A stretch of 64,000 nucleotides of DNA from Ktedonobacteria bacterium brp13 (GCA_015099395.1 AP024096.1:3658001-3722000), one strand, 5' to 3'. Counted from the first letter of the stretch, positions 27,629 to 37,424 are shown. Made by a program: numbers and translations. Notes: a model not told the origin generated them from the letters alone.

Positions 27629-28584
27629 TGAACCAACATCTTATGGATATGCCAGCTGTTAAGACAATCGTGGGTCATATATTTCCTACACAGTCAGCGC
27701 AAATCGAGCGGGTGACAGAAGGCATTTCCACCATCGTCTACCGAGTGGTCTGTCAGAATGAGGTCTTTTACCTGCGTATCCTTCCAGAAGAACACGCCAG
27801 TTTCGCACCTGAGGTGGCCATTCACACACGCCTCCGCCAGATGCAGGTTAAGGTGCCAGAAGTCATCTACTTTGAGCACTACAATGAGCTGATACAAAGG
27901 TCGATCATGGTAACAACCGAAATCAAAGGACGTCCGATAGGTCAATCCTCCTTCCTCAGCGAAGAGGTACTACATGCTATTCTCGTAGAAGCAGGGCGTG
28001 ATCTGGCTCACATCAATGGCATTCCCGTTGATGGCTTTGGCTGGATGGAGCATGACCAACTAGAGACAGAACACCTGCGAGCACAACGATCGGCTCACCG
28101 CGCCTTTGTGCTTGAAGACTGGGATGCCGATCTCGCTTTTTTGGCCGGAAATGTCCTACACGCTTCGGAGAGGATACACCTTGAGCACGCCCTTTCTCGC
28201 TACAACTCCTGGCTTAATGTTGAGCTGGGATATCTGGCGCATGGAGATTTCGACACAAACCACATTTATCAGGAAGGAGGCAGGTACACCGGTATCATTG
28301 ATTTTGGGGAGATTCGGGGAGCAAGTAGCTGGTACGATCTGGGTCATTTCCATGTGCGTGATGGTGAAGCGCTCTCTTATCGGGGCTTACCAGGACTCAT
28401 TCAAGGCTATCAGGAAAGGATTTCGCTCCCATCAGACTACATGCAGCATATTCGCTTCACGAGTATCTTCATCAATGTGCGGGCATTGGCACGTAGCCTT
28501 CAAAAGCGTCCAGCCAATCGCTACACACAGCTTCAACTGGAAGTACTTCGAGAGGATTTGGCAGCATTACAGCTTTTCCTCTAA
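27628..28584 (+). CDS. Aminoglycoside phosphotransferase (APH) family kinase
   Basis: The 318-aa protein has the kinase-like APH fold. The catalytic loop is LAHGDFDTNHI near residue 207, with Asp as base and Asn as metal ligand, and the metal-binding DFGEI follows near 227. The N-lobe has IVYRVVCQNEVFYLRILPEE with the ATP-binding Lys position replaced, so nucleotide binding may differ. Family members phosphorylate aminoglycosides, homoserine, choline or macrolides; none can be chosen here. A GAGAGAAGAA ribosome site precedes ATG 27628. The methyltransferase gene follows after 17 bp on the same strand and is probably co-transcribed, which suggests a small tailoring operon. Confidence 0.85.
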   Translation: MNQHLMDMPAVKTIVGHIFPTQSAQIERVTEGISTIVYRVVCQNEVFYLRILPEEHASFAPEVAIHTRLRQMQVKVPEVIYFEHYNELIQRSIMVTTEIKGRPIGQSSFLSEEVLHAILVEAGRDLAHINGIPVDGFGWMEHDQLETEHLRAQRSAHRAFVLEDWDADLAFLAGNVLHASERIHLEHALSRYNSWLNVELGYLAHGDFDTNHIYQEGGRYTGIIDFGEIRGASSWYDLGHFHVRDGEALSYRGLPGLIQGYQERISLPSDYMQHIRFTSIFINVRALARSLQKRPANRYTQLQLEVLREDLAALQLFL

Positions 28585-28601
28585 CGAAAGGATCTCTATT
28601 T

Positions 28602-29630
28602 ATGACACAATCATCACATTCACACGAACTTCCACCACAGGTGGTCATTTTGGATATGTTGCTCGGTATGATGAAGACTCAGGCCATTCGTCAGGCAGTG
28701 CTGCTCAACCTTGCTGAACGGGTCAAGGACGGACCGCGCAGCGTGCAGGATCTGGCTGAAGAAACGCATACTCATCCTACCTCACTGCTACGCTTGTTTC
28801 GCGCCCTGGAAAGCCTTGGTTTCTTCCAGGAGACCGAGGTAGGCAGCTATGAGCAAACGTCTCTATCCTATTTCTTGCGTCCAGGTGTACCCGGTTCAAT
28901 GTATGATGCGACGCTCATCCACGGCGAAACCTGGCAATGGCGACCCTGGGAGGCGATGAGCTATAGCATGGAGACAGGTGCAACTGCCTTTGATCACCTC
29001 TTTGGTACACCTCTCTTTGACCATCTAGCCCAGTATCCTGAACAGGCTGAGGTCTTTCATCGTGCGATGGTAGGTCTCACAGCACAGGCGGATGGCCCGA
29101 TCGCGCAAGGGTATGATTTTGGCACATTCTCTACGCTTGTCGATATCGGTGGTGGCTATGGTCGTATGCTGACAGCAATTCTGCGCGCGCATCCACAACT
29201 CCATGGCATCCTTTTTGATCTCCCGAACACTATTGATGATGCGCGGTCACAAATTACCTCCCTGGATATCGCTGATCGTTGCCAGCTTGTGGCAGGAGAC
29301 ATGTTTAAGCCTGAGACGATCCCGCACGCGGATGCCTATATTATGCGGCAGATCATCAAGGACTGGAGTGATGAGGAAGCTGTGCGTATACTGAGCAATT
29401 GTCGCCAGGCAATGAATCCTGGCGGGCGCATCCTGGTAACTGAGCAGGTTGTGCTCCCTGGACAACACATGTCTGCGACCAAGTTGATTGATCTACAGCT
29501 CATGGTCGTGCTTAGCGGACAGGAAAGGACCGAGCCCGAGTATCGCGCGCTCTTTGAAGCGGCTGGCCTGCATCTGGCACACATCTGGCCAACACGCTCG
29601 CCCTACAGCGTGCTTGAAGGCATTGTATAG
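28602..29630 (+). CDS. SAM-dependent O-methyltransferase (acetylserotonin/hydroxyneurosporene type)
   Basis: The 342-aa protein has an N-terminal winged-helix dimerisation domain (about residues 10-95: RQAVLLNLAERVKDGPRSVQ) and a Rossmann methyltransferase domain. VDIGGGYGRML near 184 is the SAM motif I; PHADAYIMRQIIKDWSDEEA carries the usual catalytic His region, with Arg-Gln in place of the common His at its centre. This should be checked before activity is assumed. AAAGGATC precedes ATG 28602. The short gap from the phosphotransferase suggests one transcript, and a perfect hairpin follows the stop codon. Confidence 0.87.
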   Translation: MTQSSHSHELPPQVVILDMLLGMMKTQAIRQAVLLNLAERVKDGPRSVQDLAEETHTHPTSLLRLFRALESLGFFQETEVGSYEQTSLSYFLRPGVPGSMYDATLIHGETWQWRPWEAMSYSMETGATAFDHLFGTPLFDHLAQYPEQAEVFHRAMVGLTAQADGPIAQGYDFGTFSTLVDIGGGYGRMLTAILRAHPQLHGILFDLPNTIDDARSQITSLDIADRCQLVAGDMFKPETIPHADAYIMRQIIKDWSDEEAVRILSNCRQAMNPGGRILVTEQVVLPGQHMSATKLIDLQLMVVLSGQERTEPEYRALFEAAGLHLAHIWPTRSPYSVLEGIV

Positions 29631-29676
29631 TAGCAAAAGATCTGCGGAAGACATCAGGCTATAGAAATATCTTGTC

Positions 29677-29704
29677 CTCTACGGAAGCGAATGCTTCCGT
29701 AGAG
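29677..29704. terminator. Hairpin downstream of the methyltransferase gene
   Basis: CTCTACGGAAGC and GCTTCCGTAGAG form a perfect 12-bp stem with a GAAT loop, 46 bp after the stop. There is no T run on either side, so this may be a Rho-independent-like hairpin of low efficiency, or another structured signal. Confidence 0.45.
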
Positions 29705-29803
29705 CGCCAGGGTATGCTCTCAAGCCATTCAAAGGCCCGGTGCTGCTCCGGATCAGGGTCATAGTCCTGCCAATATCTGGGACACATAGCGGTGGCAGAG
29801 AGC

Positions 29804-30406
29804 TTATGAAGCCTGGCTTAAGCGATATTTTTTATATTCATTCACAATTGTCTTGGCGATGTCGTCTGGAGGTCCAAAACGGATATCTAGCATCCATTGT
29901 TCCTCCTGGTTGTTCTGATAAGTGATAATAACTCCATAATAAACGCGTATCTGGTACATGTTTGTAGTTGGATTACCTTTAGAGGCATCAATACGCCTGA
30001 ATTCTATATTAGCGATGTCAGGGTAAAACAAGACCTTGTATTCGTGCTTCTCAATATCGTGATAATTTGTGCACTGAACAAGTCCATCTGGCATGAGTAC
30101 GAGAGCCGAATCTTTCTGTCGCGCGGCCTTAGACCAGGCCTTGTACCCATATAGCGCTGCGAGGAAAGCAATCAATACTATATCATAGGGAAACCAGGGT
30201 ATGAGATAAGGAAAATAACTAAAAGGTATAGTAACATGGAAGAGCTTCTCGCTTACTTGCCAGATAAGAAGATACAAGAAAACAAAGAGAAACAATCCTC
30301 CTATAACCCCTTGAACGAAACGAAAATCTCTTCCTTTTAAGATCTTCCATGTAGTTGGAGGGTCTCCTTGCTGTACCTGTAGAATAACTGCCTTCGGATC
30401 AATCAT
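29804..30406 (-). CDS. Two-TM membrane protein of unknown function (PH-like soluble domain)
   Basis: The 200-aa protein has two membrane segments (about residues 32-52 and 68-88) and then a soluble beta-rich C-terminal domain (about 95-195) with SALVLMPDGLVQC, YKVLFYPDIANIEFRRI and YYGVIITYQNN. This order resembles bacterial proteins with two helices and a PH-like domain, and the frameshifted gene at 59.1-59.7 kb has the same plan. Function is unknown. ATG 30406 follows an AGAGGAATAAGGA ribosome region. Convergent with the methyltransferase gene. Confidence 0.7.
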   Translation of the reverse strand: MIDPKAVILQVQQGDPPTTWKILKGRDFRFVQGVIGGLFLFVFLYLLIWQVSEKLFHVTIPFSYFPYLIPWFPYDIVLIAFLAALYGYKAWSKAARQKDSALVLMPDGLVQCTNYHDIEKHEYKVLFYPDIANIEFRRIDASKGNPTTNMYQIRVYYGVIITYQNNQEEQWMLDIRFGPPDDIAKTIVNEYKKYRLSQAS

Positions 30407-30739
30407 TCCTTATTCCTCTGTTATTATTAAATATGTGCATTTTATATCGATTGGTCTAACATCATCAAATTACTTTGTCCGCTCCAGATGCTGAAAAAGA
30501 ATAACTTAATCTGTTTTCGATTTTCAAATCTCTATCTATAGTATAAAATATACCGTCGCAGAACGCAACTGCCTGTTTTATCCTGAATCATCATCCTTGC
30601 ACCCATGGGCTGGGCAACAAGATGAAAAACAGCATACAGTTTGCTCATCTTCACAAAAATTGGTAGAGTTCAGACGTGACATCTCCCCACGGATGAATCC
30701 GGGGGCTTCTCATCCTCACGGACTTGAGAGGTTCCTGCT

Positions 30740-30790
30740 TCATTGGGGGGTTGCCTGACGGGCGTTTACCCGCACAGGTCTAACACTTCT
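30740..30790 (-). pseudogene. tnpB C-terminal remnant
   Basis: The frame SVRPVRVNARQATPQ then TGA (30740-30742) resembles the usual tail of IS605-type TnpB. It abuts the left inverted repeat of the DDE element. Just downstream is the right-end hairpin where a guide (omega/reRNA) would be formed in an intact element. Confidence 0.5.
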
Positions 30791-32300
30791 GTATGCATGT
30801 GAGACCGCGTCCCCCAAGGAGTTTCACCACCTCGTGTCCCTCATTAAGAAGAGCTCAGGGCGCGCACGCGTTGCTGTCGCTCCTGCAAGGAGCGAAGCCG
30901 ATGTTCGGATCGTGCCTGTTCTTGGATCTGTTGCACGTAGGTCGCAAACGAAAGAGGCGTGGTTGACCAGGACACCACGGGAAGCACTTTGATGATCTGC
31001 CCTTCTGCCAGCAGCACCAGTTGCGCTTCCTCCGCGTTCAGGTGCACGGTGATGACCTGTCGACGCCACGCCTTGCCGACGTAGTAATGCTTGAGATCCA
31101 ACGTGATGCGACCGGCGGCATCGACGCGACGGCAAAAGACCTGTTGTGGTTCCTGGCGCAACCACGCCAACGGATCGACCTGGGTGGGCAGCGGTGGTAA
31201 CGGGGTCGCCTGGGCGACCCTCTCGGCTGGAGGTCGATCCAGGAGCGCTCGTCCTTGATGCGGTCGCTCGTGGTTGTAAAAGGCCTCAAATGTGCTGAGG
31301 GCTTCCTGGGTCTGCAGCTGCGTGGTGGGACGTTCAAACTGCAGACACTCTTGATTGAGCGTGCGATGAAAGCGTTCGACGTAGGCATTTTGCTGAGGAT
31401 GATGCGGATCACAGACCTGCATCTGGATGCCCAGACAAGCACCAAAACGCAGCAGCGCGGAACGAAAATCGCTGCCCTGAGGACTCCCGACAAAGCGGGG
31501 ATCGCGGTCCAAGGTGATCTGGCGTGGCACGCCCCAGCGCTCCATGGCATGGACCAGGGCTTCAATCACGGTTTCCGCGGTAAAGTCACTGCGCACTTCG
31601 GCGTGCAGCCAGAACGAAGACCCTTGATCGACCACGTTGAAGATTTCCAGGCGATGCTGCTGTTTGCCCTGGGGATCGATCTCGGCACTGCTGACATCCT
31701 TGAAATCCACTTGCCACTGACGCAACGGCTCAACGGGATCCAGGGGCTCATGGTGGGAAGGATGTCGAGGAACGATATACTGAAGCAGGCGTAAATAGTG
31801 ATAGATGGTGCTACTTGCCGGAGGCACATAGCTTTCCTCTTCGGCATGGACCTGCCGTTGCAAATAGCTGCGAATGGTGCGTGGACCAGCCACCCGATGC
31901 AGTTGCTCGGGAAGCTGTTCGCGCAGGGTCGCAATCTGGAAAATCTCGTCAAGCGAGAGATGGGGAGGTGGCGTTTTGCGGGCACAGGAGTGCCCTTGTA
32001 AGATGAGATACACGTCGTCAAAAGGAGCGTCCAGATAGGGGCGAAGGCGACGGCGCCAGTCTTTGACCCAACTGAGGGACATGCCCGTCTCTTTGGCCAG
32101 GTGCGCTTGCGTCCACTCAGGATGACGTTGCAACAAGGTATACAACAAAAAGCGTTTGGGGTATGATTCATGCATGGCGATACTCCCTGATCTCTTCATC
32201 GATGAACAACTTTTGCACAGAGTGTATCGCCGTTTGCTTGGCATTTCCAGGGGTACGAGGTGGTAAGACTCTCTGGGGGACGCGGTCTCACATGCATACA
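30791..32300 (-). mobile_element. DDE insertion sequence (IS481-like) with near-perfect terminal inverted repeats
   Basis: Bases about 30791-30835 and 32255-32300 are inverted copies: both begin TATGCATGTGAGACCGCG and continue CCCCCA, then (T/C)ACCACCTCGT with few mismatches. The enclosed 1.5 kb holds one transposase gene. The element lies inside a tnpB gene. ATGCAT at the edge is palindromic, so the exact end and target duplication cannot be fixed by eye. Confidence 0.75.
30844..32175 (-). CDS. Integrase-core (DDE) transposase
   Basis: The product is 443 aa from ATG 32175, which has GGGAG about 7 nt upstream. Layout: an N-terminal helix-turn-helix (WTQAHLAKETGMSLSWVKDW), an rve integrase core with the DDE triad in QWQVDFKDV, TLDRDPRF and NAYVERFHRT, and a C-terminal beta-rich tail (GRITLDLKHYYVGKAW) as in IS481/IS21-like enzymes. 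The frame is open far upstream of 32175, but that part is antisense to tnpB and is not coding. It looks intact and may be active. Confidence 0.87.
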   Translation of the reverse strand: MHESYPKRFLLYTLLQRHPEWTQAHLAKETGMSLSWVKDWRRRLRPYLDAPFDDVYLILQGHSCARKTPPPHLSLDEIFQIATLREQLPEQLHRVAGPRTIRSYLQRQVHAEEESYVPPASSTIYHYLRLLQYIVPRHPSHHEPLDPVEPLRQWQVDFKDVSSAEIDPQGKQQHRLEIFNVVDQGSSFWLHAEVRSDFTAETVIEALVHAMERWGVPRQITLDRDPRFVGSPQGSDFRSALLRFGACLGIQMQVCDPHHPQQNAYVERFHRTLNQECLQFERPTTQLQTQEALSTFEAFYNHERPHQGRALLDRPPAERVAQATPLPPLPTQVDPLAWLRQEPQQVFCRRVDAAGRITLDLKHYYVGKAWRRQVITVHLNAEEAQLVLLAEGQIIKVLPVVSWSTTPLSFATYVQQIQEQARSEHRLRSLQERQQRVRALSSS

Positions 32301-32638
32301 TAGGTGGCTGATTGCTTATGCTGCTTGCACTTGAAATGAGGATACCTGGCACGCCCGGCAAAGAAGTTTTCAAAGGCCGTATTGAGATGCCTGAGCGCTT
32401 GCTGAAGGGGCACACTTGAAACATCGGCCAGCCAGGGATACGTTTGCTTGAGGTGAGGTAACCGCGCCGAGAGATCTCCATAGGAGAGTTTCTCTGCGCG
32501 CTCTTTGTAGGCCAGCGAACGGGTCTGCAGTCCGTCATTATACACAAAGCGGACACAGCCAAAGGTTTGAGCCAGGATCGTGCTCTGTTCATCGGTTGGG
32601 TAGAACCGATACCGATACGCCCGCTTCGTCTCACTCAC
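32288..32638 (-). pseudogene. tnpB: tnpB N-terminal fragment (IS200/IS605 OrfB)
   Basis: The first 112 residues match TnpB N-termini: RAYRYRFYPTDEQSTILAQT, FGCVRFVYNDGL and LQQALRHLNTAFENFFAGRA, RYPHFKCKQHKQSATY. The last codons (VCM, stop) come from the inserted element's inverted repeat. The RuvC-like nuclease core and zinc finger are missing, so no RNA-guided nuclease can be made. Confidence 0.85.
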
Positions 32639-32841
32639 CGCTGACTTCCCCTCCGTCCTCTACTTCCTCTTCTTCTGCCACCGGAAGAAGCGTGTCGTTC
32701 TGACGCACTTCTTGTCTGGAACATTTGTATCATGTTGTGTACTACCTGTCAAGAGGTAATAGTACCACCATACCCGAGATCTGCACAAGGAAGCGGCTTC
32801 TATCCCCATGGCTCAAGCCAGGGGTTTTACGCCGCAACCAG

Positions 32842-32908
32842 ATAAATGGTCGTACCGATAGTGCGGAATATTTTTATTGGGCACAGATAGGCAACTGTAA
32901 GCAAAAAT
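32842..32908 (+). pseudogene. Deleted copy of the GH18 chitinase-like gene (tail relic)
   Basis: INGRTDSAEYFYWAQIGNC followed by stop repeats, nearly base for base (about 33 bp around 32844-32876), the MNGRTDSAEYFY segment of the chitinase-like gene at 21.6 kb. It then jumps to a C-terminus like its IGSC end and to the same downstream hairpin sequence (AGCATGCATCATCCC). About 420 bp of the gene between the two are missing. This is a second, internally deleted copy, also cut at its 5' side by the IS605-type left end. Confidence 0.65.
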
Positions 32909-32910
32909 AA

Positions 32911-32950
32911 GCATGCATCATCCCAAATTTTTGAGGGATGATGCATACTA
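32911..32950. terminator. Hairpin after the chitinase relic
   Basis: GCATCATCCC and GGGATGATGC pair around an AAATTTTTGA loop. A weaker version of the same hairpin follows the intact chitinase-like gene near 22060-22095, so it is probably the ancestral terminator. Confidence 0.55.
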
Positions 32951-32994
32951 ACCAGAACATTTCTGAATGCCAAAATCTCAGAATCTCACCTGCG

Positions 32995-33594
<600 letters not shown>

Positions 33595-33720
33595 TCATAC
33601 TATACCTTGACATGTGCGTTTTGCACAAATCGTTTTTGTGCAAAATTGACGCATCACATTTGCCAGAGGCAGGTTCCTGGATAGATGTAGTGTGTCTGCT
33701 TGTTTGCAAGCATTACTACA

Positions 33721-34146
33721 TCATTGTCCTCGTGAGCATTCTTTCTCGTAAAAATCGTTGAGGAGCGTCACATGCATGCCGGCGCGCTCGTAAAGGCGCG
33801 TTGCGCCAGTCTGGCTCTCCGTATCGACGCTCAAATGCGCGACCTGTTTGCCGCGTTTGGCAAACTCATGAAAGGTGTGAAGCAGGAGCGCTCTGCCCAA
33901 TCCACAGTTGCGCCACGTCCGCCGAACGCCTAATTCCTCTATATTCCCCATTTTTACATTTAGCTCCGCGCACATCGCGAAACCAACAATCGTTTCGCCC
34001 GCACATGCCAGGAAGCAGAGGGTGGGATCAAACGTCTCCAGTGCTAAAAACTCGTGCGTCCTGGACTCGAAAGGCTCTTGAGCATGGCCCCAGGCATCTT
34101 GAAATACTTCGTTTAATTGTAAGCTATTATATGATGAAAGAAACAT
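33721..34146 (-). CDS. GNAT acetyltransferase domain protein, probably 5'-truncated
   Basis: The 141 residues form one GNAT domain: EETIVGFAMC-like beta strands, then NIEELGVRRTWRNCGLGRAL, which is the acetyl-CoA loop (R/Q-xx-G-x-G/A), and ATRLYERAGMHV at the end. It starts abruptly with LNEVFQDAWGHAQEPFESR, a segment that in longer relatives links two GNAT domains, so an N-terminal domain may have been lost. There is no good ribosome site before ATG 34146. The substrate is unknown. It may be a pseudogene fragment rather than a working gene. Confidence 0.65.
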   Translation of the reverse strand: MFLSSYNSLQLNEVFQDAWGHAQEPFESRTHEFLALETFDPTLCFLACAGETIVGFAMCAELNVKMGNIEELGVRRTWRNCGLGRALLLHTFHEFAKRGKQVAHLSVDTESQTGATRLYERAGMHVTLLNDFYEKECSRGQ

Positions 34147-34307
34147 TTTGGATAGGAAGCGTTTTGTTATTTAACGTACACCTTATTATACAGTCAAACG
34201 TCTGCATATATAACAGCGTATTCCTTTCTTCTTGTTCTACATTGACTTCTATTTATACAAGCGATACACTTTAGCGACATGCTTTTGCTATTACAAGGAG
34301 TTTCTCT

Positions 34308-35306
34308 ATGGCTGTTCAAATGGATTTACAAGAATTACTCGCACAGATTACTACAAATGATGGAAAAATTAAGGTCTATCAGACAGATTATCATCAACAA
34401 GAACATCAACACGACGGCGATCGCTGTATAGCGAGCATTTCGTTTGATGGTTTGAAGCCCGATGCTGATCCTGTACTGGTCCATTATGCGCTGGCACTGT
34501 GCTACGTCATGATGGAAGCGTATATGAAGGGTATCGAGGAGTTTACGCAGGTACTCAAACACGATCCTAATCATCGCGATGCTTATGTCCAGCGCGCCAG
34601 TTTATATAGTTATCGCCAGGAGTACCAGCAGGCGATCGATGACTATAGCGCCGCCATTGCTCTGACACCTCTGCCAGAGCTCTATAATGATCGCGGTATC
34701 GCCTATAAAGGTCTGAAACAGTATGATCAGGCACTGGCCGATTATGCACAGGCCATCCAACTCAAGCCAGAACTACCAGCGCCATACTACTGCCGCGCTC
34801 TCGTCTACGATGCGCTCGACGATCTTGAACAGGCCATCGCCGACTATGATCAAGCACTACGCCTGAATCCCAACTATGTCGAAGCCTATGTCAATCGTGG
34901 CCTGGCCTTCCTCCAAACAGAAAAATATGACGCCGCCATCGCCGATTGTACGCAGGCCATCGCCCTACGCCCCACCTTCAGCTATCCCTATTGGAACCGA
35001 GCCAGGACGTATGTGCAACTCAAAGAGTACCCACAGGCCATCACCGACTTCAACAAAGCCCTTGAATTCGATCATGATCAGCGCATCTACTGGGAACGCG
35101 CCAACGCATTAGCGCTTACAGGCGCATACACTCTGGCAATTCAAGACTACGATATCGTCATTCAAGCCTCGCCACAGCAGGCCGAAGCCTACTACAACCG
35201 GGGGCGCGCCTATCAACAGCTAGGAGAAAGTACCAAAGCGCGCAGCGATTACGAGCAAGCCATCGCACTCGATCCCAACCTGAAAGAGCAAGCATCCTAC
35301 CTGTAA
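34308..35306 (+). CDS. Tetratricopeptide-repeat protein
   Basis: The 332-aa protein has a short N-terminal domain (to about residue 60) and then about seven TPR units of 34 residues. These include GIEEFTQVLKHDPNHRDAYV, QAIDDYSAAIALTPLPELYN, QALADYAQAIQLKPELPAPY, QAIADYDQALRLNPNYVEAY, AAIADCTQAIALRPTFSYPY, and QAITDFNKALEFD. It is soluble and without signal peptide, so it likely acts as a protein-protein scaffold in the cytoplasm. ACAAGGAG precedes ATG 34308. Its partners are not apparent from neighbours. Confidence 0.88.
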   Translation: MAVQMDLQELLAQITTNDGKIKVYQTDYHQQEHQHDGDRCIASISFDGLKPDADPVLVHYALALCYVMMEAYMKGIEEFTQVLKHDPNHRDAYVQRASLYSYRQEYQQAIDDYSAAIALTPLPELYNDRGIAYKGLKQYDQALADYAQAIQLKPELPAPYYCRALVYDALDDLEQAIADYDQALRLNPNYVEAYVNRGLAFLQTEKYDAAIADCTQAIALRPTFSYPYWNRARTYVQLKEYPQAITDFNKALEFDHDQRIYWERANALALTGAYTLAIQDYDIVIQASPQQAEAYYNRGRAYQQLGESTKARSDYEQAIALDPNLKEQASYL

Positions 35307-35484
35307 TTCTGCAATCCTGCTAGCTCACTGGGCGGAATGCTCACAGCCTTTGTGGGATCGCTCTTGCTGGTCAGCATTGCTACGCAAGAGTTCATCGAGC
35401 AGAGCAATCGGTGATACATGTTCTCGCCACGCTGCCGGACCATCCGCGAACAGTCCCAGGAGCATTGAAGCGTGCGAAACCGGG

Positions 35485-36480
35485 TCAAGAGTGGGCAGCC
35501 AGCCACTCTAGAATGCTGGCCAGGGCCTGCGGATCCAGGCGGGTATCGGGACCATTGTAGCTCTCCGCAATCTCGGCTGGCACCAACTCTAACCGAGGCC
35601 GCAGCTCTTGTTTGAGGACGTGATTCGCATTCTCTGGGAAGAGGAAGGTCACCTCCTCATGTCCCGCAGCGGCACGCTGGAGCGGCTCGCCATCGGCTTG
35701 CCAGCCTACCTGGATGTCCTTCTTCCCAATGATGACCAGCACCGGAATGTCCACCTGCCTGAGCAGGGTAGCCGCATCGGCTGTCCAGAGCTCACGGGCA
35801 AAGGGCAGGTTGGCCGGAGTTGCCAGACTCTCCAGCAGCATCTGGACACCCTCCGGCAGCGATGGATCCGGGGCGACGGGTTCTCTCGCCAGGAAGCGGA
35901 CGATGGCTGCATCGTAGAGCGCCAGCAACGCATCCCCATTCGGTATGCCAGACGCCTGCGCAGCCAATTGGGATCGCGCAACAGTGCCAACGGCCCGTCC
36001 AGGAGGGCCGATGAGCACGAGTCCCGCAAACGGAATCTTGGGGCTGCTCAGTTGGTAGTTCAGGGCGTGAAGGGTTCCTTCGCTGTTAGCGAGCGCAAAG
36101 ATCCGGCCGTCACGGACATAAGACTGGCTTGCCATGGTGCGTACGGCTCCGGCGAGCTCGTCGACATGGCTTTGCATGCTAACCTTGCCGATCAGAAGTT
36201 GCGAGTTCTCGCGAGCATGTGGTCCGGAAGCAGACTTGTCGTAACGCAGTGAAGTAATCCCAGCCTGTGCTAACGCCTCCGCAATGAGGCGGGCGCTGCC
36301 ATTGGATCCCGGAAGGAGTGGTGAATTCCAATCGCGGTCAGTGGGGCCGCTGCCCGCCACCATCACCACAGCGGGAAACGGTCCGGGTCCAGACGGCCTG
36401 ACCAACGTGCCATAACCGGTCGTCGGGTCCAGTTTCCAGTTGACTTCCGAGCTCTCTCCATACGAAGCTTGATTAGACAT
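35485..36480 (-). CDS. Alpha/beta hydrolase family protein
   Basis: The 331-aa protein has VMVAGSGPTDRDWNSPLLPG, FALANSEGTLHALNY (nucleophile elbow NSEGT) and a C-terminal ENANHVLKQ with the likely catalytic His. This is the pattern of serine aminopeptidase S33/YbbA-like hydrolases. There is no signal peptide. AAAGGA precedes ATG 36480. The substrate cannot be inferred. The EthD-like gene begins upstream, ending 57 bp before it on the same strand, so the two may be co-transcribed. Confidence 0.83.
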   Translation of the reverse strand: MSNQASYGESSEVNWKLDPTTGYGTLVRPSGPGPFPAVVMVAGSGPTDRDWNSPLLPGSNGSARLIAEALAQAGITSLRYDKSASGPHARENSQLLIGKVSMQSHVDELAGAVRTMASQSYVRDGRIFALANSEGTLHALNYQLSSPKIPFAGLVLIGPPGRAVGTVARSQLAAQASGIPNGDALLALYDAAIVRFLAREPVAPDPSLPEGVQMLLESLATPANLPFARELWTADAATLLRQVDIPVLVIIGKKDIQVGWQADGEPLQRAAAGHEEVTFLFPENANHVLKQELRPRLELVPAEIAESYNGPDTRLDPQALASILEWLAAHS

Positions 36481-36536
36481 TATTGCTATCCTTTCACGAT
36501 TCTGTACAGTCGCTCTATTGCTCCCTCGCTGCTAGT

Positions 36537-36860
36537 TCACGAGTTGGCTTCCATTTGCACGACTTCGCTCCACTGCCGGATAGGTTCAATGTTAGTAAAT
36601 TCAGGTATATCTGAATAGATTTCTTCGCCGTGCTGTGCAAGAACTGCACCGAAATCCTCGCCTGCCTTTACCCAAAAATAGGCAACCGCAATAAAATTTG
36701 GAGCCGGAGCGCCAGGCGTGGTCAGGCTTTTATGCACCTCGAAGCGCACGCAATTATCACCGAGGAGACGAGCAAACATAGGAACATGCTTATTTACAAA
36801 GTAATCGAAGTCAAAAGTACCGCCTTGCTGGATTGGATAAGCAACTGTTGCACAAAACAT
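36537..36860 (-). CDS. EthD-domain protein
   Basis: A 107-aa small ferredoxin-like (dimeric alpha/beta barrel) protein: FDFDYFVNKHVPMFARLLGD is the EthD signature, followed by PNFIAVAYFWVKAGEDFGAV and PEFTNIEPIRQWSE. EthD proteins support ether-degrading P450s or act as small cyclases; no P450 gene is nearby. GGAAAGGG precedes ATG 36860. It is on the same strand as, and just upstream of, the hydrolase. Confidence 0.82.
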   Translation of the reverse strand: MFCATVAYPIQQGGTFDFDYFVNKHVPMFARLLGDNCVRFEVHKSLTTPGAPAPNFIAVAYFWVKAGEDFGAVLAQHGEEIYSDIPEFTNIEPIRQWSEVVQMEANS

Positions 36861-37424
36861 AAAATTCCCTTTCCTATCAGTTGTGCGACGATCCAGGCTT
36901 TGTCTGCGGAAAGCACGCAGCTTCTCGCAGCTTGCGCTTACAAAAGCAGTAAATAACCGTGCACACCAATGAGTTTACCACAGAAACAAGCTGTAAGGAA
37001 GTTTTGTTCTAATTGAAACAGGGCTAACTGAAACGCTTGATGACGATCTTCTAATCATCGCCGATTATGGTCATGCGTAGCGCACCATTGGGTACGACGG
37101 CAGAGATACATTAAGCGGTGAAATGGGACTCTACCATACTAGTCAATAGACATTTTTTGAAGAACTTTTCCAGTGAGAAGTTCTCCTTGCCTCTCGGCGG
37201 AAAGGCCCAGAAACCATAGAGTCTGAATTAATCGTCCGCAGCGCATTATCGTTTGCTAAGAGTGCACCACTACCGCGTCGCGGCAGCAGTAGTGGTCAAC
37301 TCCTGGCCAGATAGATCGGCGTCTGCGCGCCTACCTCAGGGGAAACGGCATGATTAAAAATATTAGCCAGTAACATTGCACTACGCCCAAGCAAACCGTT
37401 GTTCAGGCAACCTATGCGTGCTCT
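36861..37424. other. Intergenic region with no supported gene
   Basis: About 560 bp. A short + strand frame near 37030-37150 (ETLDDDLLIIADYGHA, stop, RTIGYDGRDTLSGE) looks like eroded coding sequence but has an internal stop and no start. I see no repeat or RNA. Confidence 0.4.

Larger units (their letters stand above)
30675..32832 (-). mobile_element. Remnant IS200/IS605-type element, invaded by a DDE insertion sequence
   Basis: On the reverse strand, a left end with hairpins (around 32780-32830, e.g. CCCATGGC/GCCAGGGG) leads to a tnpB start at 32638. A right-end hairpin typical of these elements lies at 30685-30704 (CCCC-A-CGGAT/ATCCG-GGGG). Between them only about 112 N-terminal and about 17 C-terminal codons of tnpB remain, and a 1.5-kb DDE element with its own inverted repeats fills the rest. 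tnpA is absent. Exact ends were set by eye. Confidence 0.65.

Noticed and set aside
31255..31794. A 179-codon frame opposite the DDE transposase
   Set aside because: It is the antisense shadow of the transposase core.
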